A stretch of 64,000 bases of DNA from Oligoflexia bacterium (GTDB lineage: Bacteria; Bdellovibrionota_G; JANQFH01). Shown here one piece after another: positions 27,681 through 35,060 of this stretch (position 1 is the stretch's first letter; each line of letters opens with the position of its first letter). A model generated the notes under the pieces. The model did not search any database and was not told where the DNA came from. It worked only from the letters and a program-made list of their open reading frames with translations. A program made the translations under genes and the position numbers. The stretch covers positions 62,001-126,000 of the forward strand of contig JANQFH010000003.1 of NCBI GenBank assembly GCA_028277945.1, in the 5' to 3' direction.

Positions 27681-28014
27681 AGGCCTGAAACACCAATTAA
27701 CTCAATGTTTTATAAAAGACAGGGCGTTTGCTTCGCTTCTCTTTCAGTCTATCTTATGAGAGCCTCTCGGTTCAAGCAAATATCATGTAAAGTCGGCAAT
27801 AAAATTGGCCTGTTAGCCTGAATCGCGACGGCGCTGTCGCATCGGCAGCGCCGCCTGCCGCCCCACCCATGCCACTGGTCTGTGACAGCCATGCCACAAA
27901 AGGGATCGCGGACGAATTTAGAAATCTTGCAAATCAGCTAGTTACCATCCGCTCAGCTGGCACGCGATGTGCTCTACCAGAAGGAGAGAATAGAAACCGA
28001 ACCCGAGGTGAAGC
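27681..28014. other. 334-bp intergenic region upstream of rel
   Basis: No ORF with a start and ribosome binding site is convincing here. On the minus strand TTGAAC followed by TAGACT after 18 nt is a weak promoter candidate for rel. A GC-rich stem-loop lies at 27829-27853. The rest holds nothing I recognise; there is no tRNA or riboswitch pattern. Confidence 0.5.
27829..27853. repeat. GC-rich perfect stem-loop
   Basis: CGGCGCTG (27829-27836) pairs perfectly with CAGCGCCG (27846-27853) around a 9-nt loop. No T-tract follows on either strand, so it is not a standard intrinsic terminator. It may be a regulatory hairpin or part of a small RNA. Confidence 0.4.
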
Positions 28015-28215
28015 ATGTGTATCTTCAGAGACTGTCCGATTTACCACAAGTGTGAACAAGAGGTGGAACAGGTGCTCTACTGCCGTCACGTTGAAATGAT
28101 CAAGAAGGTTGCCCAGCTGCGGTTGCAGTTGCGACAAAACAACCGTGCTGTGCAGACAGATCGCATTCGGGTCGCTTTGAAGCCGCATTCTGAACCTACT
28201 GGGGTTCACCACTGA
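28015..28215 (+). CDS. Small cysteine-containing protein, unknown (66 aa)
   Basis: The ATG at 28015 is preceded by GAGGTG about 4 nt upstream, one of the better ribosome binding sites in the window. The start MCIFRDCPIYHKCEQ has cysteines at 2, 7 and 13, with a fourth at 23 (LYCRH). This arrangement could bind a metal or a small cluster. The remainder is a basic amphipathic helix (EMIKKVAQLRLQLRQN) and a short tail. No family is recognised. It precedes the Tad-like genes by 67 bp on the same strand. A chance ORF cannot be excluded at this length, but the ribosome binding site and cysteine spacing favour a real gene. Confidence 0.5.
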   Translation: MCIFRDCPIYHKCEQEVEQVLYCRHVEMIKKVAQLRLQLRQNNRAVQTDRIRVALKPHSEPTGVHH

Positions 28216-28282
28216 CCCTAAGAGATCGCTACAACTCGATTAACAGCTTGTTTTCTTTGTCAGCACTTAGCCTACCCACTCC

Positions 28283-28789
28283 TTGAAAGTCGTTGGCATA
28301 GGCTCTGCACCTAGCAGCGGCGTGATCACAATCCAACCCGAGACCCTTACCAGCCAGCAAGCTCAGGGACTGTTGGAGTTTCTCATGGCTGCAACCCTGC
28401 TGTTGCTGTTCATCTTTAGCTTTATCGAACTGAGCCGCTGGCTACATACGAGAATGGCACTACGCTACGCCAGCTTTGTTAGCGCTCGTTGTATTAGCGT
28501 CCACGCAAAAAAGCTCAGCAGACCACAGCTTGACCAACTGGCTACACGCGCTGTCCAACAGGCGCTTACAAACGCGCTCGGAGATGCGGCTACAAAAAAG
28601 GCCGTGGATATTCACATCACTCCTGCAGATAAAGATGCAAAACATCAGCCTCTACAATCGTCCGAAAGTGCGCGAATTAACCTGAATCTGCAGCATCGCC
28701 TGCGTTGTATGGGTGGCAAGCAGGGTTGGTTACTCCCCTGTAAGCAAGATCTTTCACAACAGTGGCGGAGTTATGTGCCGCTTTGGTAG
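28283..28789 (+). CDS. TadE-like pilus/secretion pseudopilin
   Basis: A short N-terminal segment is followed by QGLLEFLMAATLLLLFIFSF, the glutamate-plus-hydrophobic-helix pattern of TadE-type minor pseudopilins (about residues 31-50), and then a ~115-residue extracytoplasmic domain. TadE proteins are processed by prepilin peptidase and assist Flp-type pilus assembly. The start is uncertain: TTG at 28283 is the longest option, GTG at 28322 would shorten the leader, and neither has a clear ribosome binding site. The last cysteines (RLRCMGGKQGWLLPCK) may form a disulfide. Its 3' end overlaps the next gene by 17 nt, so it is first of a four-gene operon. Confidence 0.7.
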   Translation: MKVVGIGSAPSSGVITIQPETLTSQQAQGLLEFLMAATLLLLFIFSFIELSRWLHTRMALRYASFVSARCISVHAKKLSRPQLDQLATRAVQQALTNALGDAATKKAVDIHITPADKDAKHQPLQSSESARINLNLQHRLRCMGGKQGWLLPCKQDLSQQWRSYVPLW

Positions 28790-29744
28790 AGGGACAAGAG
28801 CCCTAAAACCCCGAGCAGCAACACCTGTGCCTTCTATGGTGCGTGCCTCCGGTCAGATCTTGCCCATGGCACTGGTGCTGCTCACGCTAGCAACGCATCT
28901 AACACTCTACCTGATTAACACAGGCGAGGTCATACACCAAAGGGTTGCCATGCAGGCGACAGCCGACGCCACCTTGCTCTCTGCAGTGCGTATACAAGCG
29001 AGAGCGCTCAACGCCCTTGCCATCCTCAATCAAGCCATCCGCAAAGCAACCACCTTGTCACGAGCTATCCTCATAACTTGGGCGACATTGGCTGCTTGTG
29101 CTAGCGCCTGTACCATTGGCGTGGGTTGTGCTTGTGTGACGGCACTGGCGCAATACAGTCGCAAGGCACCTCGCTTGCTCAAACGACTACAACGAGTAGC
29201 AAACCAGTTGGCTGAAACCCAAGATCGCATCATTGCAAAAAACCCCTCGTTGGTAGCCAGCAGCATGCGTAACCTTGCGCGTAAGAACGGTGCTGATGTC
29301 GTACGCTGGCGGTATCCACATCAGCAGGACAAGAGAGCTGCTTACCTAGGCCTTCGCCAAGGACCCCCCTTATACGTCGAGCGAAACGACCGTAGCAATT
29401 TAGGCGGTCTGCGTGGTTGTCACCACAGTAAAAGTAAACAAGAGAGAAAGGCCTCTCGCTGTCGTCGCGCCTCCAGCTTAATCGGTGGCAAGTACAGCAT
29501 GCCGGGAACTATTCGACTGCAGCAGGGGTTTCGCCAGAAGCAGAAGCTTGCCCTCATCGTCTCTAAAGAGGTCGAACACCGCACGGTACGCGCCATGGCG
29601 CAGGCAACCGTGCAGGGAGAAGCCGAAGAGATTGATGAAAGTCTAGAAAGAGCGTTTTGGGACGGCAAGCTTGAGCCGATTGATCTGCAAAAAAGCTTTT
29701 TGGAGACAACTCAGCTGCTGCATGCTGAACGGTTGCTACACTAG
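28773..29744 (+). CDS. TadG-like (Flp pilus-associated) membrane protein
   Basis: The N-terminal GQILPMALVLLTLATHLTLY helix followed by QRVAMQATADATLLSAV is the signature of 'TadE/G-like' Flp-pilus proteins. Here it lacks the large von Willebrand domain of classical TadG. A second hydrophobic, cysteine-rich stretch (ILITWATLAACASACTIGVG) is unusual and may be a second membrane segment. The C-terminal half is basic, soluble and of unknown fold. The ATG at 28773 is chosen because it overlaps the upstream stop by 17 nt; the ATG at 28836 just before the signature helix is the main alternative. The TAG stop abuts the next ATG. Confidence 0.65.
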   Translation: MCRFGRGTRALKPRAATPVPSMVRASGQILPMALVLLTLATHLTLYLINTGEVIHQRVAMQATADATLLSAVRIQARALNALAILNQAIRKATTLSRAILITWATLAACASACTIGVGCACVTALAQYSRKAPRLLKRLQRVANQLAETQDRIIAKNPSLVASSMRNLARKNGADVVRWRYPHQQDKRAAYLGLRQGPPLYVERNDRSNLGGLRGCHHSKSKQERKASRCRRASSLIGGKYSMPGTIRLQQGFRQKQKLALIVSKEVEHRTVRAMAQATVQGEAEEIDESLERAFWDGKLEPIDLQKSFLETTQLLHAERLLH

Positions 29745-30263
29745 ATGAAGAACTTTTTTACAACAACCCGGCTTGTATCGGAAAGTAAGCAGGGTCAAGC
29801 TCTGGTTGAGCTGACCATCTTCATGGTACTCTGTTTTTTCATCGGTAGCTTGCTTGTCATCGTGGATGCCGCACTCGATCTACGCATGCGGGTCACCACC
29901 ACCGCCTACTACCACGCCCTCTCTAAGAAGGCGCCAGACCAGAGCTTGTTACAAACAAAGCCTCCCATACAGCCCATACAGCCCATACAGATAGAACGAC
30001 AAAAGCGCACAAGGCATCGACTCCAGCTGCTACCCTTGGTTGAAGAAACAATCACCGCATCAGCCAAGTTTAAAACGACAAGCTTAAAGCAAGTCGATGG
30101 CTCAACGGAGCAATTTGTCGACACCCTGGTACATCAACAGCTCTTTGTGTATGGCAGTGCCAATAAAGATCTTGGCAGCTTGAAGTTGGCTCTGGCTGCA
30201 TCAACACTGCTTGGCGATCTCAAGCTGCTGGATTTGGCAGCTACCTTTTTACCAGGGTTCTAG
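29745..30263 (+). CDS. Second TadE-like pseudopilin
   Basis: The start MKNFFTTTRLVSESKQGQAL leads into VELTIFMVLCFFIGSLLVIV, an EF/EL-type pseudopilin helix (about residues 21-40), followed by a ~130-residue extracytoplasmic domain. The domain contains a PIQPIQPIQ tripeptide repeat encoded by three exact 9-nt repeats. The ATG directly follows the TAG of the preceding gene, so translation is coupled. The two TadE-like proteins of this operon differ outside the membrane helix. Confidence 0.68.
   Translation: MKNFFTTTRLVSESKQGQALVELTIFMVLCFFIGSLLVIVDAALDLRMRVTTTAYYHALSKKAPDQSLLQTKPPIQPIQPIQIERQKRTRHRLQLLPLVEETITASAKFKTTSLKQVDGSTEQFVDTLVHQQLFVYGSANKDLGSLKLALAASTLLGDLKLLDLAATFLPGF
29964..29990 (+). 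repeat. Three tandem 9-nt repeats in the coding region
   Basis: CCCATACAG occurs three times head to tail (29964-29972, 29973-29981, 29982-29990), encoding Pro-Ile-Gln units in the TadE-like protein. In-frame repeat number can vary by slippage. Confidence 0.85.
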
Positions 30264-30273
30264 AAAAAAACCG

Positions 30274-31023
30274 ATGTTTCCATGGATGCAATTAAAAACG
30301 CATTTTCATAAACCCCTGCCCCGGCTGCTGTTGTTAGCTGGCGTGATCTTTATCCTCGGCCTGCTGCTCAAACCACCGCCCACGGTAGAAGTGGTTGTGG
30401 TTGCGCAAACTCTCCAGCCAGGAGAGAGCGTGCAAGCGGAGCTGTTGCAATTGCTGCGTGTTGATCGTCGTCTCGTACCCGGTGGAGCCATTCTTGCTGA
30501 AGATGCGTCGCTACAGGTGGGCAAAAGAGCCATTCGGCCGCTGGCGCGCGGTGAGATGTTGACCTGGTCCTCCCTAGAAGGGTCACGATTACGGCCCAGC
30601 CGGGACATCCCTGAGGGTATGCGTCTTGTGGTTGTCCAACCGCAAAACCTTGCAGACTTAGATGGTTATATCCACGTTGACGACCGCGTCGATCTCATCT
30701 GGATGCCACGAGAAAACAACCCACAAAGACGCTCCTACCCGCTACTGCAAAATGTCGCGGTTCATGATATCTCCCTCAACCAAGAGGCAGCTGCAAACTT
30801 GAGCTTGATTCTACCTGTTGCAGAGGCCGTGCGTCTCACCCATGCCCAGCAGATGGGGGTCTTCCGCCTGCTGCTACGAAATCCTGACGATCAGAGCACG
30901 GATAGTAGCGCGATGATAGTCGACAATCAGAAGCTGCTGCGCAACTACGAGAAGAACCCGGACGACGAGGTTGAGATCATCTACGGCAACAACCACCTCA
31001 ACGATACATCCGAATCTTATTAA
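30274..31023 (+). CDS. CpaB/RcpC-like SAF-domain pilus assembly protein
   Basis: An N-terminal membrane helix (LPRLLLLAGVIFILGLLL) is followed by a SAF domain (VVVAQTLQPGESVQAELLQL, GGAILAEDASLQVGKRAIRP, LARGEMLTWSSLEG). A beta-rich CpaB-type domain follows (VDDRVDLIWMP ... VAVHDISLN). In Flp/Tad systems CpaB/RcpC is a periplasmic partner of the secretin, possibly binding glycan through SAF. The ATG at 30274 lies 10 nt after the previous stop. The frame is open further upstream but would overlap that gene. No secretin (CpaC), ATPase (TadA) or platform (TadB/C) follows; the next gene is convergent. Confidence 0.78.
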   Translation: MFPWMQLKTHFHKPLPRLLLLAGVIFILGLLLKPPPTVEVVVVAQTLQPGESVQAELLQLLRVDRRLVPGGAILAEDASLQVGKRAIRPLARGEMLTWSSLEGSRLRPSRDIPEGMRLVVVQPQNLADLDGYIHVDDRVDLIWMPRENNPQRRSYPLLQNVAVHDISLNQEAAANLSLILPVAEAVRLTHAQQMGVFRLLLRNPDDQSTDSSAMIVDNQKLLRNYEKNPDDEVEIIYGNNHLNDTSESY

Positions 31024-31037
31024 TCGGGTCTGCTAGG

Positions 31038-31934
31038 TTAGCGAAAAACCAGTGTGCCTTGGCAGTCGTAATAATCACCAATCAGATCACCAAGATCGGA
31101 AGATGCATATTCGTCATTATATTCGGCGCTTGGTGGACGATAATATTCACAACGGATCTCTTCAATCCGTTCAACGACGTGGCGACGTCGTTTTTTCTTA
31201 ACAACCTCCTTAAACAAAACTTCTTCCTTAAAAGACGTCAGTGCATTTGCCGGCAACAAATTGGCATTCATACGTTGACTAACCGTCTCTCTCTTTAACT
31301 CTGCATTTTCAAAATAAATGTTCGTGCTGCCCCGTTCCTCCTTCTCCTGGTACGGGCCAACGTCAAACGGTGGTCGAGGCCGAAAATGTGGCAAGTGCTG
31401 TGACCCGACTTCAGTGGCAACTGTCAAAGTTTTTAGTGGTTGGGGGATTTGACCTTGGAACCCAAGGATCGTATCTAGAAGTCTTTCTGTATAGGGCGAG
31501 TGCACTGGTGCACCCCATAGCGCAACTATATCCTCAAGATCTATTTCAAAACCTTGACAGTTTCTCTGTGCATCCTTCTCTGCACAAAAGATGCCGATCT
31601 CAAAACCCTTTGACCAATCGCGCAACCCATCTGCGGCATAGGGCACTATCTTGAAAATCTCTAAAGAGTACTCTCCACGAGATAATGTTCCTTGAGATCG
31701 CTGCAATTCTACTTCAGCGCAGTGATCGAGACTACCCAGACACGCTGCTGGTGAATGCCAAGGTTCATGCCAGGTAGCCAGTAGTTCTAAACCACCAATC
31801 CCTTGCAGCTCCACTAGGTACTGTAGATTATCGACCGTGGGCTCTGGCGTTTCTTCAGCAGAGACCGCCACCACTTCCAAAAACAGACTCATGACTATAA
31901 AAACTCGGCAAATTTTCAACCATATTGGATACAT
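31038..31934 (-). CDS. Exported protein of unknown function (298 aa)
   Basis: A signal peptide (VFIVMSLFLEVVAVSAEE) is followed by a ~270-residue soluble domain. Six cysteines, among them ACLGSLDHC and FCAEKDAQRNC, could form disulfides in the periplasm. A basic KKKRRR cluster (about residue 245) is surrounded by otherwise acidic, tyrosine-rich sequence (CEYYRPPSAEYNDEY). AAGGA lies about 10 nt before the ATG at 31934. No family recognised. It is convergent with the CpaB-like gene with a 14-bp gap, and 77 bp separate it from the PEGA gene upstream. Confidence 0.75.
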   Translation of the reverse strand: MYPIWLKICRVFIVMSLFLEVVAVSAEETPEPTVDNLQYLVELQGIGGLELLATWHEPWHSPAACLGSLDHCAEVELQRSQGTLSRGEYSLEIFKIVPYAADGLRDWSKGFEIGIFCAEKDAQRNCQGFEIDLEDIVALWGAPVHSPYTERLLDTILGFQGQIPQPLKTLTVATEVGSQHLPHFRPRPPFDVGPYQEKEERGSTNIYFENAELKRETVSQRMNANLLPANALTSFKEEVLFKEVVKKKRRRHVVERIEEIRCEYYRPPSAEYNDEYASSDLGDLIGDYYDCQGTLVFR

Positions 31935-32011
31935 AAACTTGGTTTCCTTATATTGTGGAGAGCGACCTTACCAAGCTTGGAACAATGCGTCAAGCTCAGA
32001 CCAAATGAATT

Positions 32012-32785
32012 TTAAAGCAAGAGAATGAGCGGGACAACGATCAGTGCGGCGCCGAGCAGGCCACCAAGAACATAAGCAGTGACATCGCCCAAACCACTCC
32101 TCTTACCAACTGAGCGCTGCTGTTTCTTATCTTGATCAGCCTGGATTACTATCTGGACCTGATCGGGTAGCAGCACCTCTTGCTCGCCAATTTTGCCATC
32201 AAAGCTCTCGAGACGCAGCTGATGCCTGCCTGCTGCAAGCTGCACCCAGCGGGGGCTAATACCATAATACCTGCCGTCAACAAAGATGTGGGCGCCGTCG
32301 GGAAAGGAGACCACCTTAAGCAATCCCAGCGTGCGGTAGAGCTCTTCACAGTTAACCTTGCCGGTGGCAACAAAGGTTTCGCTGAGACGCTGTTGTTTAG
32401 GATAGAAACTGCGTAGCAAGATACCCCTGCCGCGTGGAACAGCCACCAACAGCAGATCAAAGTCTTTCATGGCAGCAAAATGACGCGGTTCACGGATATC
32501 TTGGATGCCACGGGCAGCAATTTGTCGTTCACGCAAAAAACGGTAGGTCTCAACCGAACCATACCACTCAATTCCAGGTTCATAGGCAAAGCAGGCAGCG
32601 AGCTCAACGTTGCGTTGGTCTCCTGGGTTGCTTTTGACAAAAGCCAGGTGAATAGGGCCAGGTTCTGGCACGGTATCTACCGTGTCAATGAGAAGTTTTG
32701 GTTTGTGAGCACAGGCAGTGAAAAACAGCGTCAAACAGAGAGCAAGGTAACTCGGTTTAAATGTCCAAGACCTTTGTATTCGCAA
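32012..32785 (-). CDS. PEGA-domain lipoprotein with C-terminal TM segment
   Basis: The start is a TTG at 32785, supported by a strong ribosome binding site (AGGAG, 6 nt upstream) inside the preceding gene. The signal sequence ends in LTLFFTAC, a lipobox-like site. After ~125 residues of unknown fold comes a PEGA repeat (VVSFPDGAHIFVDGRYYGIS, then HQLRLESFDG, about 160-200), a surface beta domain common in deltaproteobacterial envelope proteins. The C-terminus is one membrane helix (YVLGGLLGAALIVVPLILLL). A lipoprotein with a C-terminal membrane helix is unusual, so the N-terminus could instead be a plain signal peptide. It overlaps the RDD gene by 29 nt. Confidence 0.75.
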   Translation of the reverse strand: MRIQRSWTFKPSYLALCLTLFFTACAHKPKLLIDTVDTVPEPGPIHLAFVKSNPGDQRNVELAACFAYEPGIEWYGSVETYRFLRERQIAARGIQDIREPRHFAAMKDFDLLLVAVPRGRGILLRSFYPKQQRLSETFVATGKVNCEELYRTLGLLKVVSFPDGAHIFVDGRYYGISPRWVQLAAGRHQLRLESFDGKIGEQEVLLPDQVQIVIQADQDKKQQRSVGKRSGLGDVTAYVLGGLLGAALIVVPLILLL

Positions 32786-33281
32786 AGATATCTCCTAGAC
32801 GGACTCCTTGATCGTCGGCAAAGACAAAGTAGCTCTCAAACCCTATGACAACCAGACCGATAAAGAAGATGAGAAAGCCCAAAAGACCGAAGACCCCAAA
32901 TCCGAGAAAGACAAAGGGGAGGTTTCTGATGACCGAGTGTCGCCAATTGCAGACTCTTGGATTCTCACTCACTGGATTGATAACCACCTTGAGCCCTATG
33001 AGCTTTTTGCCAATACTCTGACCCTTTGGTGGAATACCATCAGCAATGAGCAGATAGGTGAGTGCGGCAAAAAAACCAATCGGCATGGGTAAAAAGAGCA
33101 GCACGCTGGCAATGAGAAAGTCGATAAACTTTGCCAGCACTCGATTGAACAGGTCTGCTTTGATAGGACAGTATTGCCCCTCTGCGCTCACTTCAACGTT
33201 GGCCGCAGAATCTGTCCCAGCACCTGCCCCAATATCTGCCCCAGCACCCGATGATGCCGTCGTCTGCTTTTTCTTTGCCAT
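32757..33281 (-). CDS. RDD family membrane protein
   Basis: Small integral membrane protein. A cytoplasmic N-terminal tail with low complexity (ASSGAGADIGAGAGTDSA) is followed by the RDD-family segment LFNRVLAKFIDFLIAS. Helices at LLFLPMPIGFFAALTYLLIA and FGVFGLLGFLIFFIGLVVIG follow, with GQSIGKKLIGLKV between, a conserved family segment. The ATG at 33281 has AGGG 4 nt upstream; a longer in-frame start at 33311 is less likely. RDD proteins are mostly uncharacterised; some act in ion transport. Its 3' end contains the ribosome binding site of the PEGA gene, so the two are coupled. Confidence 0.85.
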   Translation of the reverse strand: MAKKKQTTASSGAGADIGAGAGTDSAANVEVSAEGQYCPIKADLFNRVLAKFIDFLIASVLLFLPMPIGFFAALTYLLIADGIPPKGQSIGKKLIGLKVVINPVSENPRVCNWRHSVIRNLPFVFLGFGVFGLLGFLIFFIGLVVIGFESYFVFADDQGVRLGDIFANTKVLDI

Positions 33282-33353
33282 GATCCCTGCTAAGCGATGG
33301 TCCGTCGGCAAAAACTAGCAGATGCAAAAAAACCGGTAAAGCATTTTGTCAGC

Positions 33354-33539
33354 TTACGCCTTTTTTTTCGGGATGTTGCTGTCAGTAAAGAAGATGTAGG
33401 CCATGGCAGGACGTTTCGAGGACTCCCGCATGGCAAACTGGACGCCGTCAAAATTCCAGCCTTCAGCAACCATCTGGTTGATGATACGTTCGAGCTCTTC
33501 ATCGGTGACCGTGGTGCACTCTTTGACTTTATAGCGCAT
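33354..33539 (-). CDS. Small DUF4177-like protein (61 aa)
   Basis: MRYKVKECTTVTDEELERII followed by NQMVAEGWNFDGVQF has the beta-alpha-beta pattern and the 'EGW' motif of DUF4177 proteins, which are small and uncharacterised. The ATG at 33539 matches the domain start. The frame is open further upstream but the extension (rich in Trp and Cys) does not look like part of the domain. It is divergent from the rlmD-like gene with 95 bp between. Confidence 0.65.
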   Translation of the reverse strand: MRYKVKECTTVTDEELERIINQMVAEGWNFDGVQFAMRESSKRPAMAYIFFTDSNIPKKKA

Positions 33540-33634
33540 AGAGTTATCTTGCCGGCAACCATGATGCGCTGTCAAGCCTGCCAACCTAGTGAACCAAACT
33601 TGCCAAACTCGATTACAGCCAATAAGCAGAAGGG

Positions 33635-35023
33635 ATGCTAACACCACTATCGCAGAGAGCGTTGCAAGAGGGAGAGCAGATTGAGCTTACCATCGACTCG
33701 CTCGGTTATGGCGGCGTCGGTGTTGGGCGTCACGCTTCAGGTCTTGTCTGCTTTGTGGGTAAAACTCTACCTGGTGAACGCGTTACCGCCAGAATCCTGC
33801 GGCGCAAGAAGCGTCATGCTGTCTGCGGTTTGCAAGCTGTCCTCAAACCGGCAGCAGAGCGGGTGGAGCCGCCCTGTGTCTACTTTTCCGAGTGTGGTGG
33901 CTGTCACTACCAACAGTTACCCTATGCCGAGCAACTCCAGGTGAAGATGCGAATTCTTCAAGATAACTTTTCTCGTTTAGCATTGCCAACAAAGGAGCTC
34001 ATAGAACCGATTGTTGGCGCAACAACAGCGCTCGGTTATCGCAATAAGAGTTTCCTACATGTCGAGCAACAGCAAATCGGTTTTGTAAATCCTTTGAACA
34101 AAAGTATCGTACCGATCGAGCGTTGTTTGTGTGCACCCGATACCACCAACCAGCTAATTGCCAGCGTGCAGGAGTGGTTGCGTGGTGCAGGCAAGATTCT
34201 AACAGAACACCTTCTCGATATAATAATTCGTGATAGCGAGACAAACCAACAGCAGATGATCATCTTCGTGGTTGCGAGTGAGAGCCGGAGACTCTTTTTG
34301 TCCAGTGACAAATCAAAGATACCTCCAGCTATGCATTCGCTTACAGAGAAGCATCCAGAGGTCTCCTTCTACCTCAACTTCAAACCGAGACAGAGCAAGA
34401 GTATGTTTACCGATGACTTTATCCATATAGCAGGTAGCAGGGCCCTAAATGAAACCATCGGTAGGGTCACACTTACCCTATCACCAGGAAGCTTTGTGCA
34501 GATCCATCCTCAACAAGCCGCCGCCCTCTACGATCGCGCCATCCACGAGCTGCAACCCAAGCAGGATGAGGTGGTTTATGATCTCTACTCAGGCAGTGGC
34601 GCGCTGTCGCTGCTTTTGGCTGGGCAATGTCGTGAGGTCTATGCCATTGAACAGAACTACCAAGCGGTTTTAGATGCGCAGCAGAGTGCAAAGCTCAATC
34701 AGATTGAAAACGTCGTCTTTCGCAGTGGCAAGTGTGAAACCATTCTCAAAAAACGCCTCCGCCATGGCCATCGCGCTGTTGCGGCCACCATCAATCCGCC
34801 GCGTAGCGGTTGCAGTGCAACCATACCGTCGCTACTGCAACAACTAGGTGTCCAACGTTTGATCTACATCTCCTGTTCACCACCGACGCTGTGCCGGGAT
34901 ATCGAGAGGTTGTCCGAGCAGGGTTACCGCTTAAAGAAAATTATTCCCTTTGACATGTTTCCACAAACTTACCATTTAGAGCTCATAGCCTACTTTTTTG
35001 GAACAAAATCAAATGGTTATTGA
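33635..35023 (+). CDS. RlmD/RumA-family RNA (uracil-5-)-methyltransferase
   Basis: SAM-dependent m5U methyltransferase acting on 23S rRNA or tRNA. An N-terminal TRAM domain (residues ~10-68: TIDSLGYGGVGVGR, FVGKTLPGERV) is followed by [4Fe-4S] cysteines 81, 87 and 90 (CVYFSECGGC) and a fourth near 165 (ERCLCAPD). The SAM-binding loop is DLYSGSGALSLL, and the nucleophile cysteine lies in YISCSPPTLCRDI (near 415). The motif usually written DPPR is here NPPRSG, an unusual substitution in the active-site region. The ATG at 33635 touches its AGAAGGG purine run, so spacing is poor; a TTG at 33662 is an alternative. The exact target (U747, U1939 or tRNA U54) cannot be assigned. Confidence 0.9.
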   Translation: MLTPLSQRALQEGEQIELTIDSLGYGGVGVGRHASGLVCFVGKTLPGERVTARILRRKKRHAVCGLQAVLKPAAERVEPPCVYFSECGGCHYQQLPYAEQLQVKMRILQDNFSRLALPTKELIEPIVGATTALGYRNKSFLHVEQQQIGFVNPLNKSIVPIERCLCAPDTTNQLIASVQEWLRGAGKILTEHLLDIIIRDSETNQQQMIIFVVASESRRLFLSSDKSKIPPAMHSLTEKHPEVSFYLNFKPRQSKSMFTDDFIHIAGSRALNETIGRVTLTLSPGSFVQIHPQQAAALYDRAIHELQPKQDEVVYDLYSGSGALSLLLAGQCREVYAIEQNYQAVLDAQQSAKLNQIENVVFRSGKCETILKKRLRHGHRAVAATINPPRSGCSATIPSLLQQLGVQRLIYISCSPPTLCRDIERLSEQGYRLKKIIPFDMFPQTYHLELIAYFFGTKSNGY

Positions 35024-35024
35024 C

Positions 35025-35051
35025 TTGACAACTTAATGCAATGCGTATATT
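35025..35051 (+). promoter_or_regulatory. Promoter immediately before the solute-binding protein gene
   Basis: A perfect -35 TTGACA (35025-35030), then -10 TATATT (35046-35051, 15-nt spacer) or TATTGT (35048-35053, 17-nt spacer). The start codon at 35061 is only 7-9 nt after the -10 and no ribosome binding site intervenes, so the mRNA may be leaderless. Confidence 0.6.
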
Positions 35052-35060
35052 GTTGCCGCC

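Noticed and set aside
27761-27785. GGTTCAAGC as a tRNA T-arm
   Set aside because: No acceptor stem, D-arm or anticodon stem can be paired around it.
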